In this document: positions 45,630-54,400 of the stretch, in pieces
Layout of the letters: each line of letters begins with the position of its first letter
Numbering within the stretch: the stretch's first letter is position 1
Assembly (NCBI GenBank): GCA_965248175.1
Contig: OZ252093.1
Coordinates: 2,852,001 to 2,916,000, forward strand
Reading direction: 5' to 3'
DNA: 64,000 nt
From: VXPQ01 sp965248175
GTDB lineage: Bacteria; Bacteroidota; Rhodothermia; Rhodothermales; VXPQ01
The notes under the pieces: model-generated
The model's database searches: none
What the model was told of the DNA's origin: nothing
Seen by the model: only the letters and a program-made list of their open reading frames with translations
Program-made: the position numbers and the translations under genes

Positions 45630-46095
45630 AATTTTCGGGCGCGAACTCTGGTAGCTCGATAGTTGCTGAGCGACCTACTTTCTGAGGTTAGAGCGGTGCG
45701 TTCGAACGTGAGGGTGCCCAAAGCGGCGATGGTGCATCTCGACACGTTCACGATCGGATGGCGCCAGTGATCGGTCTCGATTACAGCTTTGATCGGAAGG
45801 CTCAATTCAGAGGCCGCTTGCGGGAGACACCCTTCCTGGATCATTTGATCGGCAGATGATTTTGTTCGACAACACACCGAAAGGGCTTGGGGGCGTGGCC
45901 CGGCGGTATGACGATGCGGATGCGCCATCAGCTTTGGAGAGCGCTCGTGCTCATGAGGGTAAATCACATCAAACTGGTGCATCGGCCCGGCCAACCTCCG
46001 GAGGTCAAGGCCTACCTTTGCGCCGGCTTTGGTGCGGCCACGAAAGGGGGCGCGCCAACATTCGGCCGGCGCGCTCCGGGACGGCTCCGACCTTG
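45630..46095. other. Stretch downstream of tRNA-Asn, no supported gene
   Basis: Open frames exist on both strands (one leftward frame even runs through the tRNA), but none carries a recognised motif or good start. The sequence looks like degraded coding material. Confidence 0.4.
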
Positions 46096-46751
46096 ATGCG
46101 GAAGTGGTTGCGAGACGGCAGCTGGTGGGCCGCGGTGGCTGGCGGCGCGATCGCCTTCCCCATCGCGGTGCTGCTTCATGAACTCGGGCACTTTGGGGCA
46201 TACGCCGCGTTCGGGTTCCCCGACCCAGTCCTGGGGTTCTCCTCTGCCAGCTGGTCCGGTGCTGGGGAGTTCGCCAGGCTCTTCCGGGCGGGAGATGTCG
46301 AGGCCGCGGCAGCGATTGTTGAACCGTGGCAAGAGGCGGTCGGCGCGGCTACCGGGCCGTTTGTCTCCTACCTGATCATCATAGCCTGTGTGCTTGCAGT
46401 CCGCCGATTCGGCCCCGGCCCCCTTTCTCTGGTTTTCGCATTTCTCTGGTTTTCGCAATCGGGTTAGTGACCCCGTTTCGCTGGACATGGCCGCTTCCGA
46501 TCCTTTTCCTGATGCTCCGCGGCGCCAGAGTCTCATGGGGCCCGGACGAAATGATCGTGTCGGCGCTCACGGGGATCCCTCAGTCCCTTTTCATTCTGCT
46601 CGCCCTCGCCTCCCTCGTGCTTGGATACTGGTTTACCGTGACCGCGATGCCTCGCGGCCAGAGGGTGGGAACCGTCGTTCCGACGTTGGTCGGTGCGGTT
46701 CTGGGTGGTGTCCTGTGGGTCCTGTGGCTGGGGCCCCTACTTCTGCCGTGA
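46096..46751 (+). pseudogene. Membrane zinc-protease-like protein (HEXXH) broken by a 17-bp tandem duplication
   Basis: The first part encodes MRKWLRDGSWWAAVAGGAIA, then AFPIAVLLHELGHFGAYAAF with a HELGH zinc motif inside a hydrophobic segment, as in site-2-protease-like or M50-type proteins. The frame ends early at 46465-46467. A 17-base sequence is present twice in tandem (46424-46440 and 46441-46457). Removing one copy gives PLSLVFAIGLVTPFRW and continues through further membrane segments to the stop at 46751, a 212-residue protein. So the duplication is the inactivating event. Substrate unknown. Confidence 0.8.
46424..46457. repeat. Tandem 17-bp duplication inside the HEXXH gene
   Basis: TTTCTCTGGTTTTCGCA is repeated exactly twice without spacer. 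Seventeen is not a multiple of three, so it shifts the frame. Confidence 0.95.
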
Positions 46752-47733
46752 AGACTGCTGGTTGGTCGACCTCGTGCTCGTACAACCCGTTGCCGGAGAC
46801 CGCGCCCCCGGCTACACGGCACAAGTAACGCTCGAGAGAAACCGCAGTGCTGGGACGGACATCGAGGTTCAGGTGTGCAGAGCTCTTGTGACTCCGATTG
46901 TCATCATCTTTCCTTCGGCGTTCAGCTCCTTCGAGAACGGCACCGGCCAACGGCTCACGACAACGACTACCAGGTGCTCCGCCGGGTCGACATGGATGGC
47001 TTTCGTGCCCTGGGGCCGGAAATGCTCTTGACAACGATTCCGCCTCGAATCTGCTTGATCGGCAAAGAGGAAATCAACGTCAACCGCACTTCCGCCTCGC
47101 GCGAGTCGCAAAAATTCCGTAAGTCCTTGCTGCATAAGGCGTTGTTCTCCAGGGCGGAACGGTGAGTGGTTATGAAGAGGGTTGCGCGAGGGGAGCCATT
47201 TTTCTGGTCGCTAACTCTTGCGGCTCTTCAGGTAACGCGAAGCCCCGGGGGGCAACCCTGTCGGGGCCTTCCCGTTAGTGACGTGTTTTCAAGCGTTTGT
47301 GCCGGCGCACACCTCCGCTCGTATTCTTCGGTTCGCAAAATCCAGTTGGGGTGGGGTGTGTAGTTATGGGTGCGCACGTTGATTGAGCGTACCGGTGCCT
47401 CCCGGCGCAAGGCGTAAAGCGTATGCGGGGCGGTTCGAAGAAAAACAAAGTAGCCGTTGGGCTGCCTTGTGTCCGTTATCGTGATATATACATGCATCAC
47501 AAGTATCATAGTATATTAGAAGTCGTTCACTCATAACTCAAGAGAAATCCCTGGATTACACGCCTGGTGACTGGCAAGCTAGACATGCGTAAGGCGGCAA
47601 CCAGCCTACCGGGGAAACTCGAAGACCAGAAGCCGTTAGAGATGAATGGGCTCTCGACGAAGGAAACAAATGGAGCGCCCTACGATCCTTACCAAAGAAC
47701 AGACAAACTGACTACAGAAAGAGAGGTAGCAAG
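46752..47733. other. Degraded interval between the HEXXH pseudogene and the DUF433 gene
   Basis: Apart from a probable serine-hydrolase remnant at 46869-47135 (minus strand) no gene is supported. The rest has only short, unrecognised frames. Confidence 0.4.
46869..47135 (-). pseudogene. Possible C-terminal remnant of a serine hydrolase (beta-lactamase/6-aminohexanoate hydrolase family)
   Basis: The minus strand encodes KAIHVDPAEHLVVVVVSRWP followed by VPFSKELNAEGKMMTIGVTR, which resembles the last strand and helix of class C beta-lactamase-type hydrolases (DPAxDLVVVxxSxWP). The catalytic Ser-x-x-Lys and Tyr motifs are absent, so only the tail survives. Tentative. Confidence 0.35.
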
Positions 47734-47961
47734 ATGACGCACTGGGAAATGTGCCCTGCCGTAGAACGCCACCCTGACAAAGTCAGCGGAGCATGGGTAT
47801 TCCGTGGTACGCGGGTACCCGTATCCGCCCTGTTTGAGAATCTCAAGGACGGCGCGTCGGTGGAGCAGTTTCTGGAGTGGTTTCCAGGTGTTGACGAATC
47901 GGCTGTGGAAGCTGTTCTCCGGCACGAAGTGAAAGTGCTGGCAAATGCGATCGGGCCGTGA
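47734..47961 (+). CDS. DUF433-family antitoxin-like protein
   Basis: A 75-residue protein with the DUF433 pattern: SGAWVFRGTRVPVSALFENL, KDGASVEQFLEWFPGV and VEAVLRHEVKVL. DUF433 proteins are HTH-containing and usually paired with a DUF5615 PIN-like protein, as here (the genes overlap by 4 bases, GTGA). AGAGG lies 9 bases before the start. Confidence 0.9.
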   Translation: MTHWEMCPAVERHPDKVSGAWVFRGTRVPVSALFENLKDGASVEQFLEWFPGVDESAVEAVLRHEVKVLANAIGP

Positions 47962-48275
47962 GGATACTGTTTGATCAAGGCACGCCCGTGCCGCTGCGGC
48001 AGCATCTCGCGGGACACTCCGTTGATACCGCATTTGAGCGAGGATGGTCTGACTTGCGCAACGGCGATCTACTCGACCGGGCAGAGCAAGAGGGCTACGA
48101 AATTCTTATCACCACCGACCAAAACCTTCGGCACCAGCAGAATCTGGTCGACAAGCGATTGGCTGTTCTCGTGTTGATGTCAACTTCATGACCACGCATC
48201 CAATTGCGGAGTGAGACTATCAGTGCTGCGCTCCATGGGATGCAGCCGGGTGAGTTGAAGGAAGTTGCGATTTGA
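47958..48275 (+). pseudogene. DUF5615 PIN-like toxin with internal stop codon
   Basis: Begins with GTG: MRILFDQGTPVPLRQHLAGH, then ERGWSDLRNGDLLDRAEQEG, ILITTDQNLRHQQNL and LAVLVLMSTS, matching the DUF5615 family's metal-binding Asp and TDQNLRxQQN block. A TGA at 48189-48191 occurs where relatives have Trp (S-T-S-W-P). The same frame continues for another 28 codons (PRIQLRSETISAALHGMQPG, then ELKEVAI) to a TGA at 48273-48275, which is the normal family ending. So a single G-to-A change truncated the toxin to 77 residues. The catalytic core remains, so partial activity is possible. Confidence 0.82.
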
Positions 48276-48673
48276 TCAGGTACGATAGGACAACGTGCCC
48301 ACCGATACGAGCGAAAAGAGACTCGAGTGCCTCATTTGCCAGGTGGCTGACGGACACCGTCTGCGCGAGAACCTACGAAAGGGCCTGGCTGACGCGCACG
48401 CCTGACCTCAAGAACGCATCGAATCGATGAATGCATGGATACCTCTACCCGCACTTCAAGGCTGTGATCCCACCGGAATTACCCTCTGAACCACCCTGCC
48501 CTTTTGACTATTCCGCCATCTCCTACGGGCGTGAGCACGCAGGATTATGAATTTTTTACAATTTCGTGACGGGGGAGGTATACTTTGCAGCATAACGACT
48601 GCGCCGTAACCGTCACGCACGGCTGCGTGGTGGTGCAGTCTATGACACAACCAACTTATTCAAGGAGGTAAAA
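48276..48673. other. Intergenic stretch, no supported gene
   Basis: Contains a 36-codon frame at 48295-48405 starting VPTDTSEKRLECLIC, faintly like the start of some type I restriction R subunits, but it stops at once and nothing follows. Otherwise no signal; a strong ribosome binding site (AAGGAGG) for the next gene is at 48662-48668. Confidence 0.4.
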
Positions 48674-48889
48674 ATGGCAGTCAGGATTATTGTCGGCTTG
48701 ATCGCCCTCTTGGCGATTGTGGAGGGCTTGGCGCCCGACGCAATCCCCTCGGGGATTGTGGCGCTCGCGCTGGTCATTCTGGGCTTGGTCTATGCGGCGG
48801 TCGCGGGCGGCACAAACCCCGAGGCCGCGCGTGCAGCGGCAAGGCGCACGACCGCGTTCTACACCGGCGAATCGGCCGAGGCTTGTTGA
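48674..48889 (+). CDS. Small membrane protein, unknown
   Basis: A 71-residue protein with two hydrophobic stretches (IIVGLIALLAIVEGL and IVALALVILGLVYAAVAGG) and an Ala/Arg-rich tail. A near-perfect AAGGAGG lies 5 bases before the ATG, strong support for translation. No family recognised. Confidence 0.6.
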   Translation: MAVRIIVGLIALLAIVEGLAPDAIPSGIVALALVILGLVYAAVAGGTNPEAARAAARRTTAFYTGESAEAC

Positions 48890-48955
48890 ACGGGCGCTCG
48901 ATTGTGCCGCAAGTGAGCAGGATACCCTGTCATCACTCAATTCAGGAGATGCACG

Positions 48956-49459
48956 ATGCGGAAACCCAACGACACGAGCGGGCCTTCGAAGCGTATCCCG
49001 CCCCTGGCTCTGTTGAGCTTTGCCCTCGGGCTTGTTACAACGTTCACCCTCGCCCTGGCGATAGTGGGAAGCGGAGCGGTGGTGCTTGGCCTGTTCGGCC
49101 TCGCAATGGGCGCTATCGTCAGTAATACCGTCCGGGAGGGCTGGCAAGCTGTCCTGGGCGCTGAGCCAAACAAGATGAGCGGGCGTTCGAAGCGTTTTCG
49201 GCTCGCGTTCCTGGTCGGCGGTGTTTTCGGGGTTGTTCTCGGCACCGGGGTAGTTGTGGCGGACGAAGCAGGACGAGGAGGGTTGCTGCTCTTGATCGGG
49301 CTCTTCATTGGCGGCGGCGTGGGCGACAGGGTGCGCAAGGCGCTCAAGGGCCAGGAAAGTACCCAACTGCGGCTACCGGAAGGGCCTGCGGACAGTCGTA
49401 CTGAGCTGTTTGCCACTGCCTGGTTACTGCTTGGTGTGGTGCTCGGAGGCGGGGTATAG
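48956..49459 (+). CDS. Hypothetical membrane protein
   Basis: A 167-residue protein with about four to five membrane segments (LALLSFALGLVTTFTLALAI, AFLVGGVFGVVLGTGVVV, GGLLLLIGLFIGGGVGD, and a last one at the C-terminus). An internal twofold similarity is visible: MRKPNDTSGPSKRI and PNKMSGRSKRF each precede a Gly-rich membrane pair. AGGAG lies 7 bases before the start. Function unknown. Confidence 0.6.
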   Translation: MRKPNDTSGPSKRIPPLALLSFALGLVTTFTLALAIVGSGAVVLGLFGLAMGAIVSNTVREGWQAVLGAEPNKMSGRSKRFRLAFLVGGVFGVVLGTGVVVADEAGRGGLLLLIGLFIGGGVGDRVRKALKGQESTQLRLPEGPADSRTELFATAWLLLGVVLGGGV

Positions 49460-49617
49460 TGCTTGGGTGTGCTTGGGCTCTCCTCGCCTTGCTGGGGGGA
49501 TAGTCGACGCATCCCCCCGTAGCTGCCTAAGGATGCTCACGCAGCCTCCTTTCTCGCAACCGGGGTGCTGAGCTCGTCCAAGTGCGCCTTGACATTCTAT
49601 ATCTGCATTTATATACT

Positions 49618-49639
49618 GCTATATCAATGGTGATATAGC
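49618..49639. promoter_or_regulatory. Palindromic operator in front of the PadR gene
   Basis: GCTATATCA and its exact complement TGATATAGC are separated by 4 bases and end 2 bases before the PadR start codon. A further AT-rich TATATCTGCATTTATATA block lies just upstream. PadR proteins usually bind such dyads and repress their own gene, so autorepression is likely. Confidence 0.75.
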
Positions 49640-49641
49640 AT

Positions 49642-50283
49642 ATGAGCCTCGACCACATTCTCCTCGGCCTGCTTCGCGAACCGTCGACCGGCTACGACCT
49701 CAAGGCGGCGTTCTCCGATCGAATTCGGCATTTCTGGTCCGCCGAGATCAGTCAGATCTACCCCGCCTTGAAGCGTCTCGAGCAGCGCCGTTTTCTCCAG
49801 AGCCTGGTGGAGCCGTCGCCGAAGGGGCCGAACCGGAAGGTTTACACGCTGACGGTGGCCGGCCGGGAGGAGCTGCTGGACTGGCTTCGCGGTGGTCCGG
49901 TGATCGGCACGGAACGTTTCGCCTATCTCGCGCAGCTCTACTTCATGGATGCTATTGGCGACATCCGGGAGACGCGGGCGTTCATGATCAGTCTCCGGGA
50001 CCATCTCACCCACTGGCTCACCCACCTGCAGACGATTGAACGTGAGGTGACCGACACCGCCGGCCATGCGCCGGAGCGCTACAGTGACGCCGGCTTCCAT
50101 CGCTTCGCGGCGCTCCGCATGGGCATTCATTCCGTCGGGTCGAAGGTGGTCTGGTGCGATGAAACGATCACGGCGATCGACCGGCGTCTTGCGGGCGGCC
50201 CACACGACGACGAACCGGACACCCCTGTCTCTCGGCCCGCTCATCCAGACGCACCCACAACCGGAAAGGGCGGTACATCATGA
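49642..50283 (+). CDS. PadR-family transcriptional regulator
   Basis: A 213-residue regulator. Winged HTH: LDHILLGLLREPSTGYDLKA, FWSAEISQIYPALKRLEQRR and KGPNRKVYTLTVAGREELLD. The C-terminal half is a helical Vir_act_alpha_C-type domain (YLAQLYFMDAIGDIRETRAF, HFxxHLxxL-like WLTHLQTIEREV) for dimerisation or ligand sensing. Its stop overlaps the next small frame (ATGA), so it heads an operon with the following membrane-protein genes. Confidence 0.92.
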   Translation: MSLDHILLGLLREPSTGYDLKAAFSDRIRHFWSAEISQIYPALKRLEQRRFLQSLVEPSPKGPNRKVYTLTVAGREELLDWLRGGPVIGTERFAYLAQLYFMDAIGDIRETRAFMISLRDHLTHWLTHLQTIEREVTDTAGHAPERYSDAGFHRFAALRMGIHSVGSKVVWCDETITAIDRRLAGGPHDDEPDTPVSRPAHPDAPTTGKGGTS

Positions 50284-50432
50284 CCCCGCTGCTCGACCTC
50301 ATCATCTGGGCGCACATCGCCACCGGGTTTGTCGGCCTTGCGGCGTTCCGGGCGCGGTCTCCTGAACCTCGGGGTGGCGACGATATAGCTCCGATTGGCA
50401 TCCTTGTCACCCCATTAGTGGTCTCCGTCTGA
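50280..50432 (+). pseudogene. N-terminal remnant of a DUF2306-like membrane protein
   Basis: Starts MTPLLDLIIWAHIATGFVGL followed by AAF, the usual start of small multi-spanning proteins in which the first helix carries a His. Then it departs into non-conserved sequence and stops after 50 residues. The stop overlaps the start of a complete gene of the same general type, suggesting that one of two tandem paralogues was deleted. Confidence 0.6.
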
Positions 50433-51088
50433 TGCCGTACAACATATTGCTCGTCATACACATTACAGCAGGGTCAGTTGCCCTGCTCATGACAGTGATC
50501 GCGCTGGTCACAGCGAAAGGTGGGCGTCATCACGTACTGGCGGGAAGGCTTTACGCCTCCGCAATGATAGTGATATTTCTTACCGCGTTGCCGCTGGCGA
50601 TACTCGGCTCAAGCGTATTCCTACTGCTCATAGCCGTATTCAGCTTCTATCTGGTCTTCGCCGGCTGGCGCTTTGCCCGCAACCGCCGCGGACGCCCTCA
50701 ACCAGTGGACTGGTCTGCCGTCGCGATTATGGGAGTAACCGGCCTGGCGATGTGGGGCTACGGAATTGTCCTGGCCGGCGACGGCGACGGCGACGGACAA
50801 TGGGTAACTATGCTCTTACTCGGCGGCATCACGGTGGCACTGAGCCTCGTTGACACCCGATACTATTTTCGCCTCACCAGGGAGCAGAGGCCGTCTGGCA
50901 GTAGGCGCATCAGGCGGCACCTTACCAATATGCTCGCCGGAACCATCAGCACCGTTACCGCCGTGTTCGTCGTAAATGTAGACACCAACCCGGTGTGGCT
51001 GGCGTGGATTCTGCCCACAGTCGTCATCACTCCGCTAATCGTCTGGTGGAATATGCGCATCCGCAGGCAGATGAAGCGCCCCCGGTAG
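50432..51088 (+). CDS. Multi-spanning membrane protein (DUF2306-like), unknown
   Basis: A 218-residue protein with about seven membrane segments: ILLVIHITAGSVALLMTVIA, ASAMIVIFLTALPLAILG, VFLLLIAVFSFYLVFAGWRF and others. The His-containing first helix, AKGGRHHVLAGRLYASAM loop and RRIRRHLTNMLAGTISTVTA block near the end resemble DUF2306. It is probably controlled by the upstream PadR protein. Its 3' third is duplicated, inverted, at 45183-45389. Confidence 0.75.
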   Translation: MPYNILLVIHITAGSVALLMTVIALVTAKGGRHHVLAGRLYASAMIVIFLTALPLAILGSSVFLLLIAVFSFYLVFAGWRFARNRRGRPQPVDWSAVAIMGVTGLAMWGYGIVLAGDGDGDGQWVTMLLLGGITVALSLVDTRYYFRLTREQRPSGSRRIRRHLTNMLAGTISTVTAVFVVNVDTNPVWLAWILPTVVITPLIVWWNMRIRRQMKRPR

Positions 51089-51330
51089 GTATCCAGCGGA
51101 AGTCGGACCACAGGGGTCCGGCTGATCACCAGACAGCGGCCGTGGCCGTGAGAACAGAGCCCGTTGTGGGTGCCGGCGACATCGCCCTCGCGCGGTGTCG
51201 AGCGGACTCCAACGGCTCCTGATCGCGTCCGGCCGCTGGCCGGCGTAGCGGCTCCACCGCCCTCCATCGCCAGCGCGCCCCCTCCCTGGTGCACCTCATT
51301 CCCATCACGGCAGAGTTCTGAATTGACTAA
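50915..51330. repeat. Inverted repeat, upstream portion B
   Basis: Inverted counterpart of 44995-45397, covering the 3' end of the membrane-protein gene and the spacer. Together with the giant-gene arms it shows that the duplicated unit was giant gene plus upstream flank. Confidence 0.85.
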
Positions 51331-51417
51331 GAATGTTAATTCTTTATATATTCTCGTAATATTTCATTGTTTTTCTTTACGGGAATCCAATTTTTTCTTT
51401 ATGAAAACCCAATGAAG
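51089..51417. other. Spacer upstream of giant gene B
   Basis: No gene. It is the uninterrupted version of the spacer that on the other arm contains the IS5 element and MITE; the AT-rich 51320-51417 part probably holds the promoter of giant gene B. Confidence 0.6.
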
Positions 51418-54400
51418 ATGGCCACTGAAGAAGCTATGCCCAGATCAACCCGTCAAATTCATGCCGTTGATTTGTCGTACTCGCCTCGCATGATCCAGTC
51501 GACCCGACCTAGGCCGGAGGCCGAAGCGAGGCAGTCCCACTCGGCGGCCCACAGGGACGGCGCTCTCGCTCCTAATCCACCGGCGGGGCTGTTTACCGAG
51601 AGCCATCCTCCCACCCGCCGCCGTCGCGGCTGGTGGCGTGCAGGCGTATTCCTCGCCGCCGCGACGCTGATGCTTGGCTTTCCGGCGCCAGCGCACGCCC
51701 AGACCGTGCTCGTGAGCAACACGGGCCAATCTAACGCCGGTCAGACTTCCGTAAATCCCAATGATCATGCTCAGGGGTTCACCACGGGCCAGAATACACT
51801 GGGCTACTCCTTGACAAGTATCGAGTTGGGCGTAGGCGTGGCTCCGGGTAGCGGAACCCTGACGGTAACGGTGAGGGGTGACGACGGATCGGGCGATCCG
51901 GGGGGCAATACGTTATATACCTTGAACAACCCGGCCAACGTGGCGGCGGGACTCCGAACGTTCACCGCCCCTGCCGGTGCCAGTCTGAGCGCAAACACCC
52001 AATACTTCGTGCAAATGGTTTTCGCGCCTAACGGCAGTGCTAGTTACCCCCGATGGGACAATACGACATCTAGCCTCCAAGATTCCGGTTCGGCCATCGG
52101 GTGGAGCATCAGGAATGAACGCCACGTGCGCACCCCGGGCTCAACCGGGTGGGGTTCGACTAATTTCACTGTGTTACAAATCAGGGTCAATGGGCAAATT
52201 CGCGCCCCGGCCGCCCCAATGAACCTCTCGGCCGCGCCGGATGACGGCCAGGTCACTCTGTCCTGGGCCAATCCGGCCAACAACACCATCACGAAGTACC
52301 AGTATCGCCGGAAAACAGACACGGGGACCTACGGCAGCTGGACCGACATCCCCAACAGCGGTGACACCACGACCAGCTACACCGTGACCGGCCTGACCAA
52401 CGGCACCGAGTACACGTTTGCGGTGCGGGCGGTGAACACTGGCGGTAACGGCGCGGCATCCACCGTGACCGCCACGCCTGCACCGGTGCCGGCCGCCCCG
52501 ACGAATCTCAAGGCCGAGGTGGGTGACAGACGGATCGGTCTTACCTGGGACGATCCGGGCGACAGCACAATCGACGAGTACGAGTACAGCACCGACGGTG
52601 GCACCTTCAGCGTCATCAGCGGCAGCGATGACACCACGACCAGCTACACCGTGACCGGTCTGACCAACGGCACCCAGTACACGTTTGCGGTGCGGGCGGT
52701 GAACGCTGTCGGTAACGGCGCGGAATCCTCCGTGACCGCCAAGCCACTGTGGCCCGCGCCGACCGGTTTGGTGGCGACGGCGGGCCAGGGTCGGGTTACC
52801 GTGGAGTGGAACAACGGCCACGACGACATCGACGATTATTATATCTATGTCTATGAAGACGGCGTCCGGCGTAACACCATATTCCTTCCTCCCGGATCGG
52901 GTTCGACGACGACTCGCACCGTTTATCCACTGACCAACGGCACCCTGTACGACTTCAGTGTGCGGGCGCTGAACGGTAAGGAATCACCCACCGTGACGGC
53001 CAGACCGGTGTCCATGCCGGCCCCGGACAACCTCACGGCCACCGAGGGTGACGACCGCCAGACCACTCTGTCCTGGAGCGATCCGGGCGACGACTCGATC
53101 TACAAGTACCAGGTCAGCATCGACAATGGCACGACCTTCACCGACATCAGCGACAGCAGTAAGAGCACGACCACCACTACCGTGACCGGTCTGACCAACG
53201 GCACCGGGTACACGCTGGCGGTGCGCGGGGTGAACTGGTGGGGTTACGGCGCGGCATCCACCGCGACTGCCACGCCACTGTGGCCCGCGCCGACCAATTT
53301 GGTGGCGACGCCGGACAGCAGCCGGGTCTTCCTGGAGTGGGACAGGAACCCCGGGATCACCGATTATCGGGTAGACGTCTCGGACGGCAGCTCGGTGAGC
53401 GTGTCGGCCGGTTCGGGGTCGAAGACGATCGCTGCCATTGCCTCGCTGATCAACGGCACCGAATACACCTTCACGGTGCTGGCGACACAGAACTCCGTGG
53501 ACAGCAGTTGGCCAGCCGCCGTCGACAGAACGCCGATCGCGGACGCGCCGGACGCCCCGGACAACCTCACGGCCACGCCGAGCAACGGCCAGGTCACTCT
53601 GTCCTGGGACGATCCGGAGAACCCCACAATCACCAAGTACCGGGTCAGCAGCAACGGTGGCACGTCCTTCACCAACATCAGCGACAGCGGTGCGAGCACC
53701 ACCACCACCACCGTGACCGGACTGACCAACGGCACCCAGTACACGTTTGCGGTGCGTGCGGTGAATACTACCGGTGACGGCGCGGCAGCCACCACGACCG
53801 CCACGCCGGTCAACGACGCCCCCACGGCTTCCGCCAAGACGGTGTCCATCGACGAGGACACGGCGTATATCTTTAAGGAGGACGACTTCGGCTTCGCGAG
53901 CGTCAAATCCGGCGCCACACTGGGGCACGTGAAGATCACCGCACTGCCCGGGCCGAACCAGGGGACGCTGTCGGTTGGCGGCACGGCCATCACCGGTGTC
54001 ACCACGCCCAGGCAGGTGACAAAGACCGGGCTCGATGCCGGCAATCTCACGTACACCCCGCCGGCCAACGCCAACGGCGCCGCTTTCGCGACGTTCGCCT
54101 TCAAGGTCAATGACGGCGTGGCCGATAGCGAGGTGGCATACACCATCACCATTAACGTGAATGCCGTGAACGACCCCCTCACGGGTTCCGATAAGACGGT
54201 GTCCACCGACGAGGATTTTTCGTACACCTTTGGTGAGGCGGACTTCGCCTTCTCGGACGTCGACGCCGGCGCCACGCTGGGGCACGTGAAGATCACCTCA
54301 CTGCCCGGGTCGAACCAGGGGACGCTGTATCTCGACGGAGTGGCCATCGCCAGCGTCAGCCCACCCCGGCAGGTGACGAAGACCGAGCTCGGCAGTCTCA

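Noticed and set aside
45566..46201. Minus-strand frame running through tRNA-Asn
   Set aside because: Its end is simply the reverse translation of the tRNA; the remainder has no motif.
48295..48405. Fragment resembling the start of a type I restriction R subunit (PTDTSEK)
   Set aside because: Only about 12 residues look similar, then the frame stops; too little to call.
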